Shown here piece by piece: positions 15,710-23,773 of a stretch of 64,000 nucleotides of DNA. The DNA lies in contig NZ_JHVH01000017.1 of assembly GCF_000620045.1 (NCBI RefSeq), forward strand, positions 1 to 64,000. The letters are read 5' to 3'. The DNA is from Halomonas halodenitrificans DSM 735 (GTDB lineage Bacteria; Pseudomonadota; Gammaproteobacteria; Pseudomonadales; Halomonadaceae). The notes under the pieces are model-generated. The model was given only the letters and a program-made list of their open reading frames with translations. It had not been told where the DNA came from and did no database searches. The translations under genes were made by a program, and so were the position numbers. Position 1 is the stretch's first letter. Each line of letters opens with the position of its first letter.

Positions 15710-16996
15710 TCAGGCAGTGGCCGGGGCGGGAGTCGTTGTCGGCATGGACGGGCGGGCGCCGGGCTTGGCCAGCAACAGGTGGCAGGTGCCGATGGTGCGC
15801 TCCAGAAAGCCCCCTTCGCAGTAGCACAGGTAGTAGCGCCACATGCGAATGAAGCGTTCGTCGTAGCCCAGCTGGCGCACGCTCTCGAGCTGGGCCTCGA
15901 AGCGCTGGCGCCACTCGCGCAGGGTGCGGGCGTAATGCGGACCAATCTCGCTCAGGGCCAGCACGTTGAGCGAGGTGCTCCGCATCACCCCGCTCAGGAT
16001 GGCGTGATGGGAGGGCAGGAAGCCGCCGGGGAAGATATAGCGCTTGATGAAGTCCATCTCGCGCTTGGCGGCTTCGAAGCGCTGGTCACGGATGGTGATC
16101 GCCTGCAGTAACGCCAGTCCGTCGTGAGTGAGTAGCCGGTCGAGGGTGGCCAGGTAGGTATCCAGGTATTGATGACCCACTGCTTCGATCATTTCCACCG
16201 AGATCAGCCGATCGAAGTGGCCCTCGAGCTCACGGTAGTCCTGCTGCAGCAGGGTGATGCGGTCGGTGAGTCCCTCCTCGGCGATGCGCCGCGCGGTGTA
16301 GGCGTATTGCTCCCTGGAGAGGGTGGTGGTGGTGACCCGGCATCCACGGGTCCTGGCCGCATGGATGGCGAGTCCGCCCCAGCCGGTGCCTATCTCCAGC
16401 AGGTGGTGCTCGGGTCGCACGTCCAGCCGTTCGAGCATGAGGTCCAGTTTATAGGTGGAGGCCTCCTCCAGGCTCGCCTCGGAATGCGGGAAGACGGCGC
16501 TGGAGTACATGCGATGTTCCCGGTCCAGGAAGGTGGCGAACAAATCGTTGCCGATATCGTAGTGGGCCGAGACGTTGCGTCGAGAGCCGGACAGGCTGTT
16601 TCGCTGCAGGCGGTAGAGCGCGGCCAGCAGCCAGCGGCCCAGGCGCGCGGTACCGGTCTCGATCTCGCCGTTGACTCGCTCCAGGTTGGTGGCGAGCAGG
16701 CGTATCAGGGCGACCAGGTCGTCGGCATCCCAGTCGCCGTCCATGTAGGCCTCTGCGGCACCCACGGTGCCGCCCAACGCCATGCGCTTCCACATCCGGC
16801 TGTCACGTACCACCAGGGTAATGGTGAGCGGTCCGCCCTGGCCCAGGCAATGGCGATGATGCCCCTCGATCAGGGTTATCTCGCCGCCTTCCAGCCGGTC
16901 CAACTGGGCCAGCACGCGCGAGCGTAGCCAGCGAGTTGGACGGTCGGCGTCGTTCGCCAGGGGGCGAGTGGTGTTGGCGGAGCGCAGCGTATTCAC
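15710..16996 (-). CDS. Cyclopropane-fatty-acyl-phospholipid synthase family methyltransferase
   Basis: This 428-residue SAM-dependent methyltransferase has the cofactor motif LEIGTGWGGLAIHAA, the YSSAVFPHSEASLEEA block, and a C-terminal YYLCYCEGGF with the conserved Cys. Enzymes of this family add a methylene or methyl group from SAM to unsaturated acyl chains in membrane phospholipids. It is the last gene of a seven-gene operon with an FAD oxidoreductase and a DUF1365 protein. That trio accompanies light or singlet-oxygen stress responses and, in alphaproteobacteria, methylated or furan fatty acid synthesis. It could therefore be a UfaM-type methyltransferase rather than a classic Cfa. Confidence 0.9.
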   Translation of the reverse strand: MNTLRSANTTRPLANDADRPTRWLRSRVLAQLDRLEGGEITLIEGHHRHCLGQGGPLTITLVVRDSRMWKRMALGGTVGAAEAYMDGDWDADDLVALIRLLATNLERVNGEIETGTARLGRWLLAALYRLQRNSLSGSRRNVSAHYDIGNDLFATFLDREHRMYSSAVFPHSEASLEEASTYKLDLMLERLDVRPEHHLLEIGTGWGGLAIHAARTRGCRVTTTTLSREQYAYTARRIAEEGLTDRITLLQQDYRELEGHFDRLISVEMIEAVGHQYLDTYLATLDRLLTHDGLALLQAITIRDQRFEAAKREMDFIKRYIFPGGFLPSHHAILSGVMRSTSLNVLALSEIGPHYARTLREWRQRFEAQLESVRQLGYDERFIRMWRYYLCYCEGGFLERTIGTCHLLLAKPGARPSMPTTTPAPATA

Positions 16997-17007
16997 GTCG
17001 GTCTCTC

Positions 17008-17784
17008 CTACGAGCGGTCGGCGTCGGGGCCGGGGTGGTCATGGACCGGCACACGCTTGGCCCACAGCCGCAGCGCCTCGACGTGGATAGCGGCCAGTGT
17101 CTTGATACTCATCCACGGCTGGCGCGCCAGGGTGCCGAGCAGCACGCGGCGGGTGGCGGGACGTGCCGTCAGGGTCAGGGTGGCGTCGAAGTGACATTTG
17201 CCCTCGCCCCAGTTCTCCATGTGCATCAACAGGCGCTCGTCGGGGGTGTTGAAGCGCCAGCGATACGTCATGTCCATGGGGTTGAAGGGGGAGACGTGCA
17301 TCGCCTTGGCGAACTCGGCGCCGTGGGAGTGGCGGCTCGGGTCCACGGCGCAGGCGTAGTAGGTGCGCTCGCCCCAGGGGATATTGTTGACCTCGCCCAG
17401 CACCGCGCGAAGTTCGCCGCGGGCATCGAAGGCGTAGTAGAGCGAGAGGGGGTTGAAGCCCAGGCCCAGGGTGCGCAGCTGAGTCAGCAGGCATATGCGC
17501 CCGTCGGGGGCATCACCCAGTCGGCGGGTCAGCTCATCGCGCACCGCCTGCTTCAGCGAACGACCCCGGGGTGTCGGCTCGCCTGGGAGATGGTCCGCGC
17601 TTCGAAATCGGGCCAGGGCGGGACGCCGGGCGCTGAAGCCGGGCACGCCGTCGAAGAGCTCGGGGATCTCGTCGAGATCGAGCCAGGCCATCCATATCCC
17701 ATAGGTGAAGACATGGTCGCGCGGCAGGAAGCGTCGATGACGCAGCTCGCCACGGTAGATGCGTGAGCGTGGCCGGGTGATCAT
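17008..17784 (-). CDS. DUF1365 family protein
   Basis: This 258-residue protein carries DUF1365 blocks: SRIYRGELRHRRFLPRDHVF at the N-terminus, GFNPLSLYYAFD in the middle, and HVSPFNPMDMTYRW and GEGKCHFDATL later. The biochemical role is unknown, but the family is nearly always next to the FAD oxidoreductase and CFA-like synthase found on either side here. ATG 17784 overlaps the stop of the FAD gene (ATGA). An in-frame start at 17886 would overlap that gene by 100 bp and was rejected. Confidence 0.9.
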   Translation of the reverse strand: MITRPRSRIYRGELRHRRFLPRDHVFTYGIWMAWLDLDEIPELFDGVPGFSARRPALARFRSADHLPGEPTPRGRSLKQAVRDELTRRLGDAPDGRICLLTQLRTLGLGFNPLSLYYAFDARGELRAVLGEVNNIPWGERTYYACAVDPSRHSHGAEFAKAMHVSPFNPMDMTYRWRFNTPDERLLMHMENWGEGKCHFDATLTLTARPATRRVLLGTLARQPWMSIKTLAAIHVEALRLWAKRVPVHDHPGPDADRS

Positions 17785-19127
17785 GCGCGTTGGGCCTGCT
17801 TTTCCGTCGGGGTCGCCGGCGCTGCGATGCCGCCGGGCCCCGCCTCGCCGCCGCCCAGGTCGTTGGCCACGCGCAGGGCGCTCCATACGCCATCCTCGTG
17901 GAAGCCGTTACGCCAGTAGGCGCCGCAGTAGTGGGTGCGAAAGGGCATGCCGGAGATCTCGGCATGGCGTGCCTTGGCCGCTTCGCCGGCCAGGGTGAAC
18001 TGTGGATGGGCGTAGGTGAAACGCCCCAGTATCCGTGCCGGGTCGATGGCATTGGTGTCGTTCAGGGTCACGCAGAAGGTCTGAGGCGCCTCCAGGCGTT
18101 GCAGGATGTTCATGGCGTAGGTGACCGAGATCCGGGCCGCCTCGTCGCGCCCGTCGAGCCGGTAGTTCCAGCTCGCCCAGGCGCGGCGGCGGCGCGGCAG
18201 CAGGCGGGTGTCGGTGTGCAGCACCACCTCATTGTCCTGATAGGGCAGGGCGGCGAGGATCTCGTGTTCGGCGGGGCTCGGGTCCTCCAGCAGCGTCAGT
18301 GCCTGGTCGGCGTGACAGGCCAGAATCACCTCGTCGAAGTGCTCGGTGCCGAGGGCGGTGCGCAGTGCCACGCCGTCGGTCAGCCTGCGGATGCCGAGCA
18401 CCGGCGTCGACAGGCGGATACGGCCGGCGTAGGGCGCGGTGAGCGGTGAAATATAGCGGCGCGAACCGCCGGCCAGGGTGTACCACTGTGGCCTGTCGTT
18501 TATCGAGAGCAGGCCGTGGTGGTGGAAGAAGCGCACGAAAAACTGCAGCGGGAAGTCTCGCAGGTCGCTGAGGCTCGCCGACCATATCGCGGCCCCCATG
18601 GGGAGCAGGTAGCGTTTCTGGAAGGCGGTACCGAAACGGCGCGCTTCCAGCCAGGTGCCCAGGGTGACGGTGGGGTCGAGAGTGCCGTCATCCATGGCCC
18701 GGGTCGCCTCGCGATTGAAGCGCAGAATCTCGCTCAGCAGGCCGTAGAAGCTGGGGCGAAGCAGGTTGCGTCGCTGAGCGAACAGGCTGGCCAGAGTGTG
18801 GCCGTTGTACTCGAAGTCTCGGTCCGTTTCATGCACCGAGAAGCTCATCTCGGTGGGCTGTGCGGTGACGCCGAGGCGCTGCAGCAAACGCCGGAAGTGT
18901 GGGTAGTTTCGGTCGTTGAAGACGATGAAGCCGGTATCGATGGCATGGTGACGGCCTTCGACCTCCACATCCACGGTGGCGGTGTGGCCGCCCAGGCGCG
19001 CGTCGGCCTCGAGCAGCGTCACCTCGTGACGGCCCGATAGATACCAGGCGGCGGCCATGCCGGCGATGCCACCGCCGACCACGGCAATGCGCCTGGGCGC
19101 CGGCGCGTGTGATGAGCAGGCGTTCAT
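17781..19127 (-). CDS. FAD-dependent oxidoreductase (amine oxidase/desaturase-like)
   Basis: This 448-residue flavoprotein has the Rossmann fingerprint IAVVGGGIAGMAAAWYL at residues 13-29 and LEADARLGGHTATV just after it, the standard FAD-binding pair of the amine-oxidase/phytoene-desaturase fold. The family is a constant partner of DUF1365 and CFA-like synthase genes. The Rhodobacter counterpart is implicated in modifying methylated membrane fatty acids, so oxidation of acyl chains is a reasonable inference. ATG 19127 overlaps the previous gene's stop, indicating coupling with the upstream SDR gene. Confidence 0.9.
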   Translation of the reverse strand: MNACSSHAPAPRRIAVVGGGIAGMAAAWYLSGRHEVTLLEADARLGGHTATVDVEVEGRHHAIDTGFIVFNDRNYPHFRRLLQRLGVTAQPTEMSFSVHETDRDFEYNGHTLASLFAQRRNLLRPSFYGLLSEILRFNREATRAMDDGTLDPTVTLGTWLEARRFGTAFQKRYLLPMGAAIWSASLSDLRDFPLQFFVRFFHHHGLLSINDRPQWYTLAGGSRRYISPLTAPYAGRIRLSTPVLGIRRLTDGVALRTALGTEHFDEVILACHADQALTLLEDPSPAEHEILAALPYQDNEVVLHTDTRLLPRRRRAWASWNYRLDGRDEAARISVTYAMNILQRLEAPQTFCVTLNDTNAIDPARILGRFTYAHPQFTLAGEAAKARHAEISGMPFRTHYCGAYWRNGFHEDGVWSALRVANDLGGGEAGPGGIAAPATPTEKQAQRA

Positions 19128-19909
19128 GGGCGAGCCTCCGTGGCAGTCCTGGATCGCGAAAGGCGCCGCCCCAGACGAAAACGAAGTGATACGGGCAGGA
19201 TGCCCATCAGCTTGACCAGCAAGGTGAAGCGGCGCGGAAAATGGATATCCAGGCGGCGGTGGTCGAGGCCATCGAGAATCGCATCGGCGGCCTGGTCGAC
19301 CTCGACGCACATCGGCATGGGGAAGTCATTGCGGTCGGTGAGCGGTGTGCGAACGAAGCCGGGATGGATGACGCTTATTTGGATCCCCTCGGCATGCAGG
19401 TCCAGGCGCAGTGCCTCCAGGAAATGGCTCAGCGCGGCCTTGGAGGCGCCGTAGGCTTCGGCGCGGGGCAGCGCCAGGTAGGCCGCGGCGCTGGAAGTGG
19501 CAGCCAGCAGCGGCCGGCCTCCTTCGGCACGCGCGCGGCGCAGCAATGGCAGGGCCGCGTCGATGCAGTGGATGGCCCCCTGGAAGTTGGCGGCAAATAC
19601 CCGTTCCACCATATCGACGTCGACGCCTCCGGCATCGAAGTACTCGCAGGTACCGGCGTTGAGAATCACCAGGTCGAGCCCGCCGAGGGCCGCCTCGAGC
19701 CGTCGGCCGGCATCGCGCACCGCCTCGCGGTCGGTAATATCGAGAGGCAACACCGTGGCGTTGGTTCGGTTGGCGGCCAGGTCCTCGAGGGGGGCCGCGT
19801 TGCGACCGCTGAGGACGACATGGTCACCGCGGGCTAGCAGGCGTTCGGCCAGGGCACGGCCGATACCCGAGCCGGCACCGGTGAGCCAGGTGCGCTGACA
19901 ATCGGACAT
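19124..19909 (-). CDS. Short-chain dehydrogenase/reductase
   Basis: This 261-residue classical SDR has the cofactor motif TGAGSGIGRALAE near residue 11, the structural LVILNAG, the catalytic Ser in ATSSAAAYLALP and the pair YGASK. The C-terminal RFTLLVKLMGILPVSLRFRLGRRL stretch could touch the membrane. The substrate is unknown, and lipid modification is plausible from the operon context. Its stop overlaps the FAD gene start and it lies 43 bp after the NTF2-like gene. Confidence 0.9.
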   Translation of the reverse strand: MSDCQRTWLTGAGSGIGRALAERLLARGDHVVLSGRNAAPLEDLAANRTNATVLPLDITDREAVRDAGRRLEAALGGLDLVILNAGTCEYFDAGGVDVDMVERVFAANFQGAIHCIDAALPLLRRARAEGGRPLLAATSSAAAYLALPRAEAYGASKAALSHFLEALRLDLHAEGIQISVIHPGFVRTPLTDRNDFPMPMCVEVDQAADAILDGLDHRRLDIHFPRRFTLLVKLMGILPVSLRFRLGRRLSRSRTATEARP

Positions 19910-19952
19910 GGGGCCTCCGGGGTGGTGGTGGCGGTGCCCGAGGCCATTGCCT

Positions 19953-20393
19953 TCAGGCGTCTAGCTGGCGCTTGATCAGCCGTATGGCGCCGCCCAGCAG
20001 GGGCAGCCGCTCGTAGAGCAGGGCGCCGGCATCGAAATAGTCGCGGTGGCGGACGACTCTGCCGCTGCCGTCGTCCGCGAAGCGGAGGTGGGAGCATCCC
20101 TCCACCTCGACCACACGTCCCTTGTTCAGCCGGGGGTGCTCCAGGTGCAGTGTCCAGGTGGTAAAGGCTTCCTGGCCGTTGCGCTGTCGCTCGTGGAAGA
20201 CGAAATGACACGCTGTAACGTTGCTGTATAAGCTCGAAAAGTAGCGCTCAAGCGATTCAGTGCCTTCGATGCGGTGCAAGGCGTCCTGGAAGACGATATC
20301 TGGAGTATAGAACTTGTAAAGACTTTTTGTACATCTTTTGTCTAGATTTTTGAAAAAGGCACAGAAGGCCTCCAGCTGCGGGTCGGCTGACAT
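19953..20393 (-). CDS. NTF2/SnoaL-like domain protein
   Basis: This 146-residue protein has an NTF2-like cone fold signature: FFKNLDKRCTKSLYKFYTPD, then IVFQDALHRIEG, a central beta region FTTWTLHLEHP, and VVRHRDYFDAG near the end. Such proteins are common members of ChrR/LitR-controlled light-stress operons next to an SDR and an FAD oxidoreductase, as here. No catalytic role can be assigned. The gene is tightly packed, 16 bp after phrB and 43 bp before the SDR gene. Confidence 0.82.
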   Translation of the reverse strand: MSADPQLEAFCAFFKNLDKRCTKSLYKFYTPDIVFQDALHRIEGTESLERYFSSLYSNVTACHFVFHERQRNGQEAFTTWTLHLEHPRLNKGRVVEVEGCSHLRFADDGSGRVVRHRDYFDAGALLYERLPLLGGAIRLIKRQLDA

Positions 20394-20408
20394 CGGGCGC
20401 TCCTTGGT

Positions 20409-21824
20409 TTAGTCGGTTTTCAGTGCCTTGAAGGCCTCCAGGGCACGCAGGCGGGCGGCCTTATGGTCGACGATGGGGTGAGGATAGCGAGTGCCGCCGA
20501 GCAGGTCGCGGGGCGGGGCGTGGCGTGCCTTGGCGGGGAGCTCTGCCAGCTCGGGTAGCCATGCGGCCAGGAAGGTGCCGTCGGGGTCGAAGCGCTGGGA
20601 CTGGGTCGTGGGATTGAAGATGCGGAAGTAGGGGGCCGCATCGGTGCCGGTAGAGGCGGCCCACTGCCAACCGCCGTTGTTGGCGCAAAACTCGCCGTCC
20701 ACCAGGTGGCGAAGGAAGAAGGCCTCGCCGCGGCGCCAGTCGACCAACAGGTGCTTGCTCAGGAACATGGCGGTGACCATGCGCAGGCGGTTGTGCATCC
20801 AGCCGGTGGCGACCAGCTGGCGCATGGCGGCATCGACGATGGGATAACCGGTGCGACCCTCGCACCAGGCGTTGAAGCCCGCCTCGTCATCGCGCCAGGC
20901 GAGGGACTCGGTATGACGCTGAAAGGCGCGGTGGCGGCACACTCGTGGGAAACCCACCGCCACATGCCGGTAGAACTCGCGCCACACCAGCTCATTGACC
21001 CAGGCGGTCAGGCCCGCATCGCCCTCGGCCAGGCCGCCGTCGTTGTCGGCCAGCACCGCCTGCAGACACTGGCGCCAGGAGATCATGCCCAGGGCGAGGT
21101 AGGGCGAGAGCTCGCTGGTACCGCCGATCGCCGGGAAGTCACGTTGGTTGGCGTAATGGCGGGCGCGAAAGCGCAGGAAGCGTTCCAGGCGGTCGGCGGC
21201 GGGGTCTTCTCCGGCGGGCCACTGCTCAGCGTCGATGGGAGTGTCGGCGAGTGTCGGCAGGGCGGGCAACGGGTCGCTCGTGATGCCGATGGGTGCCTGG
21301 GGGGCCGGGATGTCGCTGAGTGCCAGGCGCTCGGCGGTCAGCCGGCGGTGCCAGGCCTTGGCGAAGGGGGTGAAGACGCCATAGAAGTCGCCCTTGCCGG
21401 TGAGCAGCTCTCCCGGGGCGAACGCCACGGCGTCGTGGTGGCCCTCCACGGCGAGACCCGCCGCCTGGAAGGCTGTGACCACCGCGGCGTCCCGGTCGCG
21501 TTCATCCACCGGGTATTCACGGTTGAAGTGCAGCCCGTGGGCCCCGGTCTCCCGGGCGATGGCCAGCAGGGCCTCGGGCGCCTCGCGGAAATCGTCGATA
21601 TCCCGGTGGAGAAGCGGAATGCCCAGGTCTTCCAGCGACGCCTTGAGTGCCGTTACGCCGCGGGCTCGGAAGTCGAGTTGGTTGGCGCCATGGCCATGGC
21701 GTTGCCAATGGGGCAGGGCGCGCAGGTAGACGGCTACCACGGGGCCGCGGCGCGCGGCGGCGGCCAGGGCGCGGTTGTCATGGAGTCGCAGATCGTTGCG
21801 AAACCAGATCAGGGTCGTGGGCAT
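20409..21824 (-). CDS. phrB: Deoxyribodipyrimidine photolyase PhrB
   Basis: This 471-residue protein has the photolyase N-terminus MPTTLIWFRNDLRLHDN, the FAD-binding region (TSELSPYLALGMISWRQC), WVNELVWREFYRHV, and GYPIVDAAMRQLVATGWMHN with the conserved Trp residues. It repairs cyclobutane pyrimidine dimers using blue light. ATG 21824 is homology-supported; an upstream start at 21950 would overlap the regulator gene. It lies 11 bp after the LitR-like regulator gene, so it is probably light-regulated with it. Confidence 0.95.
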   Translation of the reverse strand: MPTTLIWFRNDLRLHDNRALAAAARRGPVVAVYLRALPHWQRHGHGANQLDFRARGVTALKASLEDLGIPLLHRDIDDFREAPEALLAIARETGAHGLHFNREYPVDERDRDAAVVTAFQAAGLAVEGHHDAVAFAPGELLTGKGDFYGVFTPFAKAWHRRLTAERLALSDIPAPQAPIGITSDPLPALPTLADTPIDAEQWPAGEDPAADRLERFLRFRARHYANQRDFPAIGGTSELSPYLALGMISWRQCLQAVLADNDGGLAEGDAGLTAWVNELVWREFYRHVAVGFPRVCRHRAFQRHTESLAWRDDEAGFNAWCEGRTGYPIVDAAMRQLVATGWMHNRLRMVTAMFLSKHLLVDWRRGEAFFLRHLVDGEFCANNGGWQWAASTGTDAAPYFRIFNPTTQSQRFDPDGTFLAAWLPELAELPAKARHAPPRDLLGGTRYPHPIVDHKAARLRALEAFKALKTD

Positions 21825-21834
21825 AGCGGATCCT

Positions 21835-22755
21835 TCACGTCGTCTGCAGGAGGGCCTGGAGCCGAGAGATCGCCTCGCCGAGGTCGTCACCCAGGGTCGC
21901 CACGCCGCTGCCGTCGAGTTCGGCCTGGCGGATACGTGCCGCCGGACCACAGAGCCCCAGCGGGACGTCGAGCTGTTCGGCCAGGCGCGGTAGTTGGCGG
22001 CGCATCAGGTCGTTGCGTCCGGCATGGCTACCGACCAGCAACACGCCGCTGGCGCCCAGGCGTGCCACCGCCAGAGGCAGTTCACCCAGCGGTGGCGCGG
22101 CGTCGAGCAGCCAAACGTGCAGGCCGCGATCGCCGGCCAGCAGCGCGACAAGCAGTAACCAAAGGGTACCGGGGTCGTCGGGAAGTGGCATGGCCAGCAG
22201 GGGCGGCCCCTCGGCGCTTGCATTGCCGTGATAGAGCCGCATGCCGATGCGTGTGCGCAGGAAGGACTCCAGCGTGCGGCGCTGCAGCTCGTCGCCGAGA
22301 CGCTCGTTCCAGCGCTCCTCCAGCTCGCGCAGCGCCGGCGCCCACAGTTCGGTGACGCAGGTGCTCACCGGGTAGAGCGCCAGCGATTGCGTGTAGAGAG
22401 TCTCGAGGCGAGCGGTGTCCAGCGCCTCCACGGCATTGATCAAGCGAGTGCGCTGGGCGGGCCAGTCACCGGGATCGGGAGGCGGTACTTCGGGCTCTGC
22501 CATGCCGGGATGGTCGATCAGTTCGCGCACCTGACTGACGGGGACGCCGCGGTTGAGCCACTGCAGGATCTGCTCGACTCGCTCGACGTCCTCCCGGGCA
22601 TAGAGACGGTGGCCCTTGGGGGTGCGGCGCGGTCGAATCAGCCCGTAGCGACGCTCCCAGGCGCGCAGGGTCACGGAGTTGACGCCGGTGAGACGAGACA
22701 CCTCGCGAATCGGGTAGAGCGGCGTGTCGCTACCGTGCTGAGTCGGCTCGTTCAT
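21835..22755 (-). CDS. MerR-family LitR/CarH-like regulator lacking B12 ligands
   Basis: This 306-residue regulator has an N-terminal MerR winged helix (PIREVSRLTGVNSVTLRAWE, then RRYGLIRPRR) near residues 15-45. Its C-terminal half resembles the helical bundle and cobalamin-binding fold of CarH/LitR. The W-x9-EH and His ligand positions of B12-binding CarH are not evident: the region reads RWNERLGDELQRRTLES, and the loop reads PLPDDPGTLW with no His. This fits class II LitR regulators, known from Pseudomonas putida, which depend on a separate photosensor. It heads the seven-gene operon and probably represses it in the dark. Confidence 0.85.
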   Translation of the reverse strand: MNEPTQHGSDTPLYPIREVSRLTGVNSVTLRAWERRYGLIRPRRTPKGHRLYAREDVERVEQILQWLNRGVPVSQVRELIDHPGMAEPEVPPPDPGDWPAQRTRLINAVEALDTARLETLYTQSLALYPVSTCVTELWAPALRELEERWNERLGDELQRRTLESFLRTRIGMRLYHGNASAEGPPLLAMPLPDDPGTLWLLLVALLAGDRGLHVWLLDAAPPLGELPLAVARLGASGVLLVGSHAGRNDLMRRQLPRLAEQLDVPLGLCGPAARIRQAELDGSGVATLGDDLGEAISRLQALLQTT

Positions 22756-22794
22756 GGCACCCTCGGAGATGGTTTTCCGCTAGACTAGCAGAAG

Positions 22795-22813
22795 TGTACA
22801 ACAGCTGTATAAC
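22795..22813. promoter_or_regulatory. Probable LitR/MerR operator: 8-bp direct repeats with 11-bp period
   Basis: TGTACAAC (22795-22802) and TGTATAAC (22806-22813) are direct repeats one helical turn apart in the 84-bp divergent region between the regulator gene and the epimerase gene. CarH-type regulators bind tandem repeats of about 11 bp across the promoter. On the minus strand TATACA (22811-22806) and TAGTCT (22787-22782) form a possible promoter with 18-bp spacing, so a bound regulator would block the operon's own -35 region. Confidence 0.55.
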
Positions 22814-22839
22814 TCAACACGAATGACGAGGAGATCCAG

Positions 22840-23745
22840 ATGCGCGTGCTGATCACCGGAGGAAGCGGTTTTGTAGGCCAGCGCCTGTGCCAGCGACTGA
22901 TCGAGGCAGAGCATCGGGTGCAGGTCGTTTCGCGGGACCCCGAGGCGGCGCGTTCGCGGCTTCCCGAGTCGGTGGACGTGCGGCGTTCGGCGCTGGATTT
23001 CGTCGATGCCCCGCCCGAGGCCCTGGTCAACCTGGCCGGCGAGTCCATTGCGGCCAAGCGCTGGAGCGACGATCAGAAGGAGAAACTGCTGGATTCGCGG
23101 CTGAATGTTACCCGCGAACTGGTAGGCCTCTGCGAACAGCTGCAACAGACCGGTGCACGGATGCCTCGGGTCATGGTGTCCGGGTCGGCGATGGGGTACT
23201 ACGGCGATCAAGGAGATCGCGAGGTGACCGAGGAAACGACGGCCCACGACGAGTTTGCCCATCGCCTCTGTCGTCGCTGGGAGGAAGCCGCCCGCAAGGC
23301 CGAATCGTTTGGCGTGCGGGTCGCATTGCTGCGCACCGGGCTGGTGCTGGACCAGGGCGGCGGCAGCCTGGAGAAGATGCTGCCGCCCTTCAAGTTGGGC
23401 CTGGGCGGGCGCTTCGGCAGCGGCGAGCAGTACATGCCCTGGATCCATCGCGAGGACCTGGTGCGCGCGATCCTGTTTCTGCTCGAACACGACGAACTGG
23501 CGGGAGCCTTCAATGGTAGCGCGCCGCACCCGGTTACCAACGCCGAGTTCACCCGCACCCTGGCCGGTCACCTGAAGCGCCCGGCCTTCCTGCCGGTGCC
23601 GGCCATTGCCCTGGAGACGGCCCTCGGCGAGATGGCACGGCTGCTGCTGACCGGCGCCGACATGCGCCCGGCCCGGCTACTCGAGGCCGGCTTCGACTTC
23701 CAGTTCGAGACGCTGGAGGGCGCCCTGGAAGACATTCTGGCTTGA
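22840..23745 (+). CDS. TIGR01777-family NAD-dependent epimerase (YfcH-like)
   Basis: This 301-residue extended SDR begins MRVLITGGSGFVGQRLCQRL. It contains NLAGESIAAKRWSDDQKEKL and SGSAMGYYGDQGD, hallmarks of the YfcH/TIGR01777 group. Physiological substrates are unknown. It diverges from the LitR-like operon and shares its regulatory region, so co-regulation by light is possible. GAGGAG precedes ATG 22840 at good spacing. Confidence 0.92.
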   Translation: MRVLITGGSGFVGQRLCQRLIEAEHRVQVVSRDPEAARSRLPESVDVRRSALDFVDAPPEALVNLAGESIAAKRWSDDQKEKLLDSRLNVTRELVGLCEQLQQTGARMPRVMVSGSAMGYYGDQGDREVTEETTAHDEFAHRLCRRWEEAARKAESFGVRVALLRTGLVLDQGGGSLEKMLPPFKLGLGGRFGSGEQYMPWIHREDLVRAILFLLEHDELAGAFNGSAPHPVTNAEFTRTLAGHLKRPAFLPVPAIALETALGEMARLLLTGADMRPARLLEAGFDFQFETLEGALEDILA

Positions 23746-23773
23746 TAGCCAAGCCAAAACCGAGGGGCGGGAC

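Noticed and set aside
20706..22355. 549-codon plus-strand open frame over phrB and the MerR gene
   Set aside because: It is antisense to two well-conserved proteins and has no recognisable domain or ribosome binding site.
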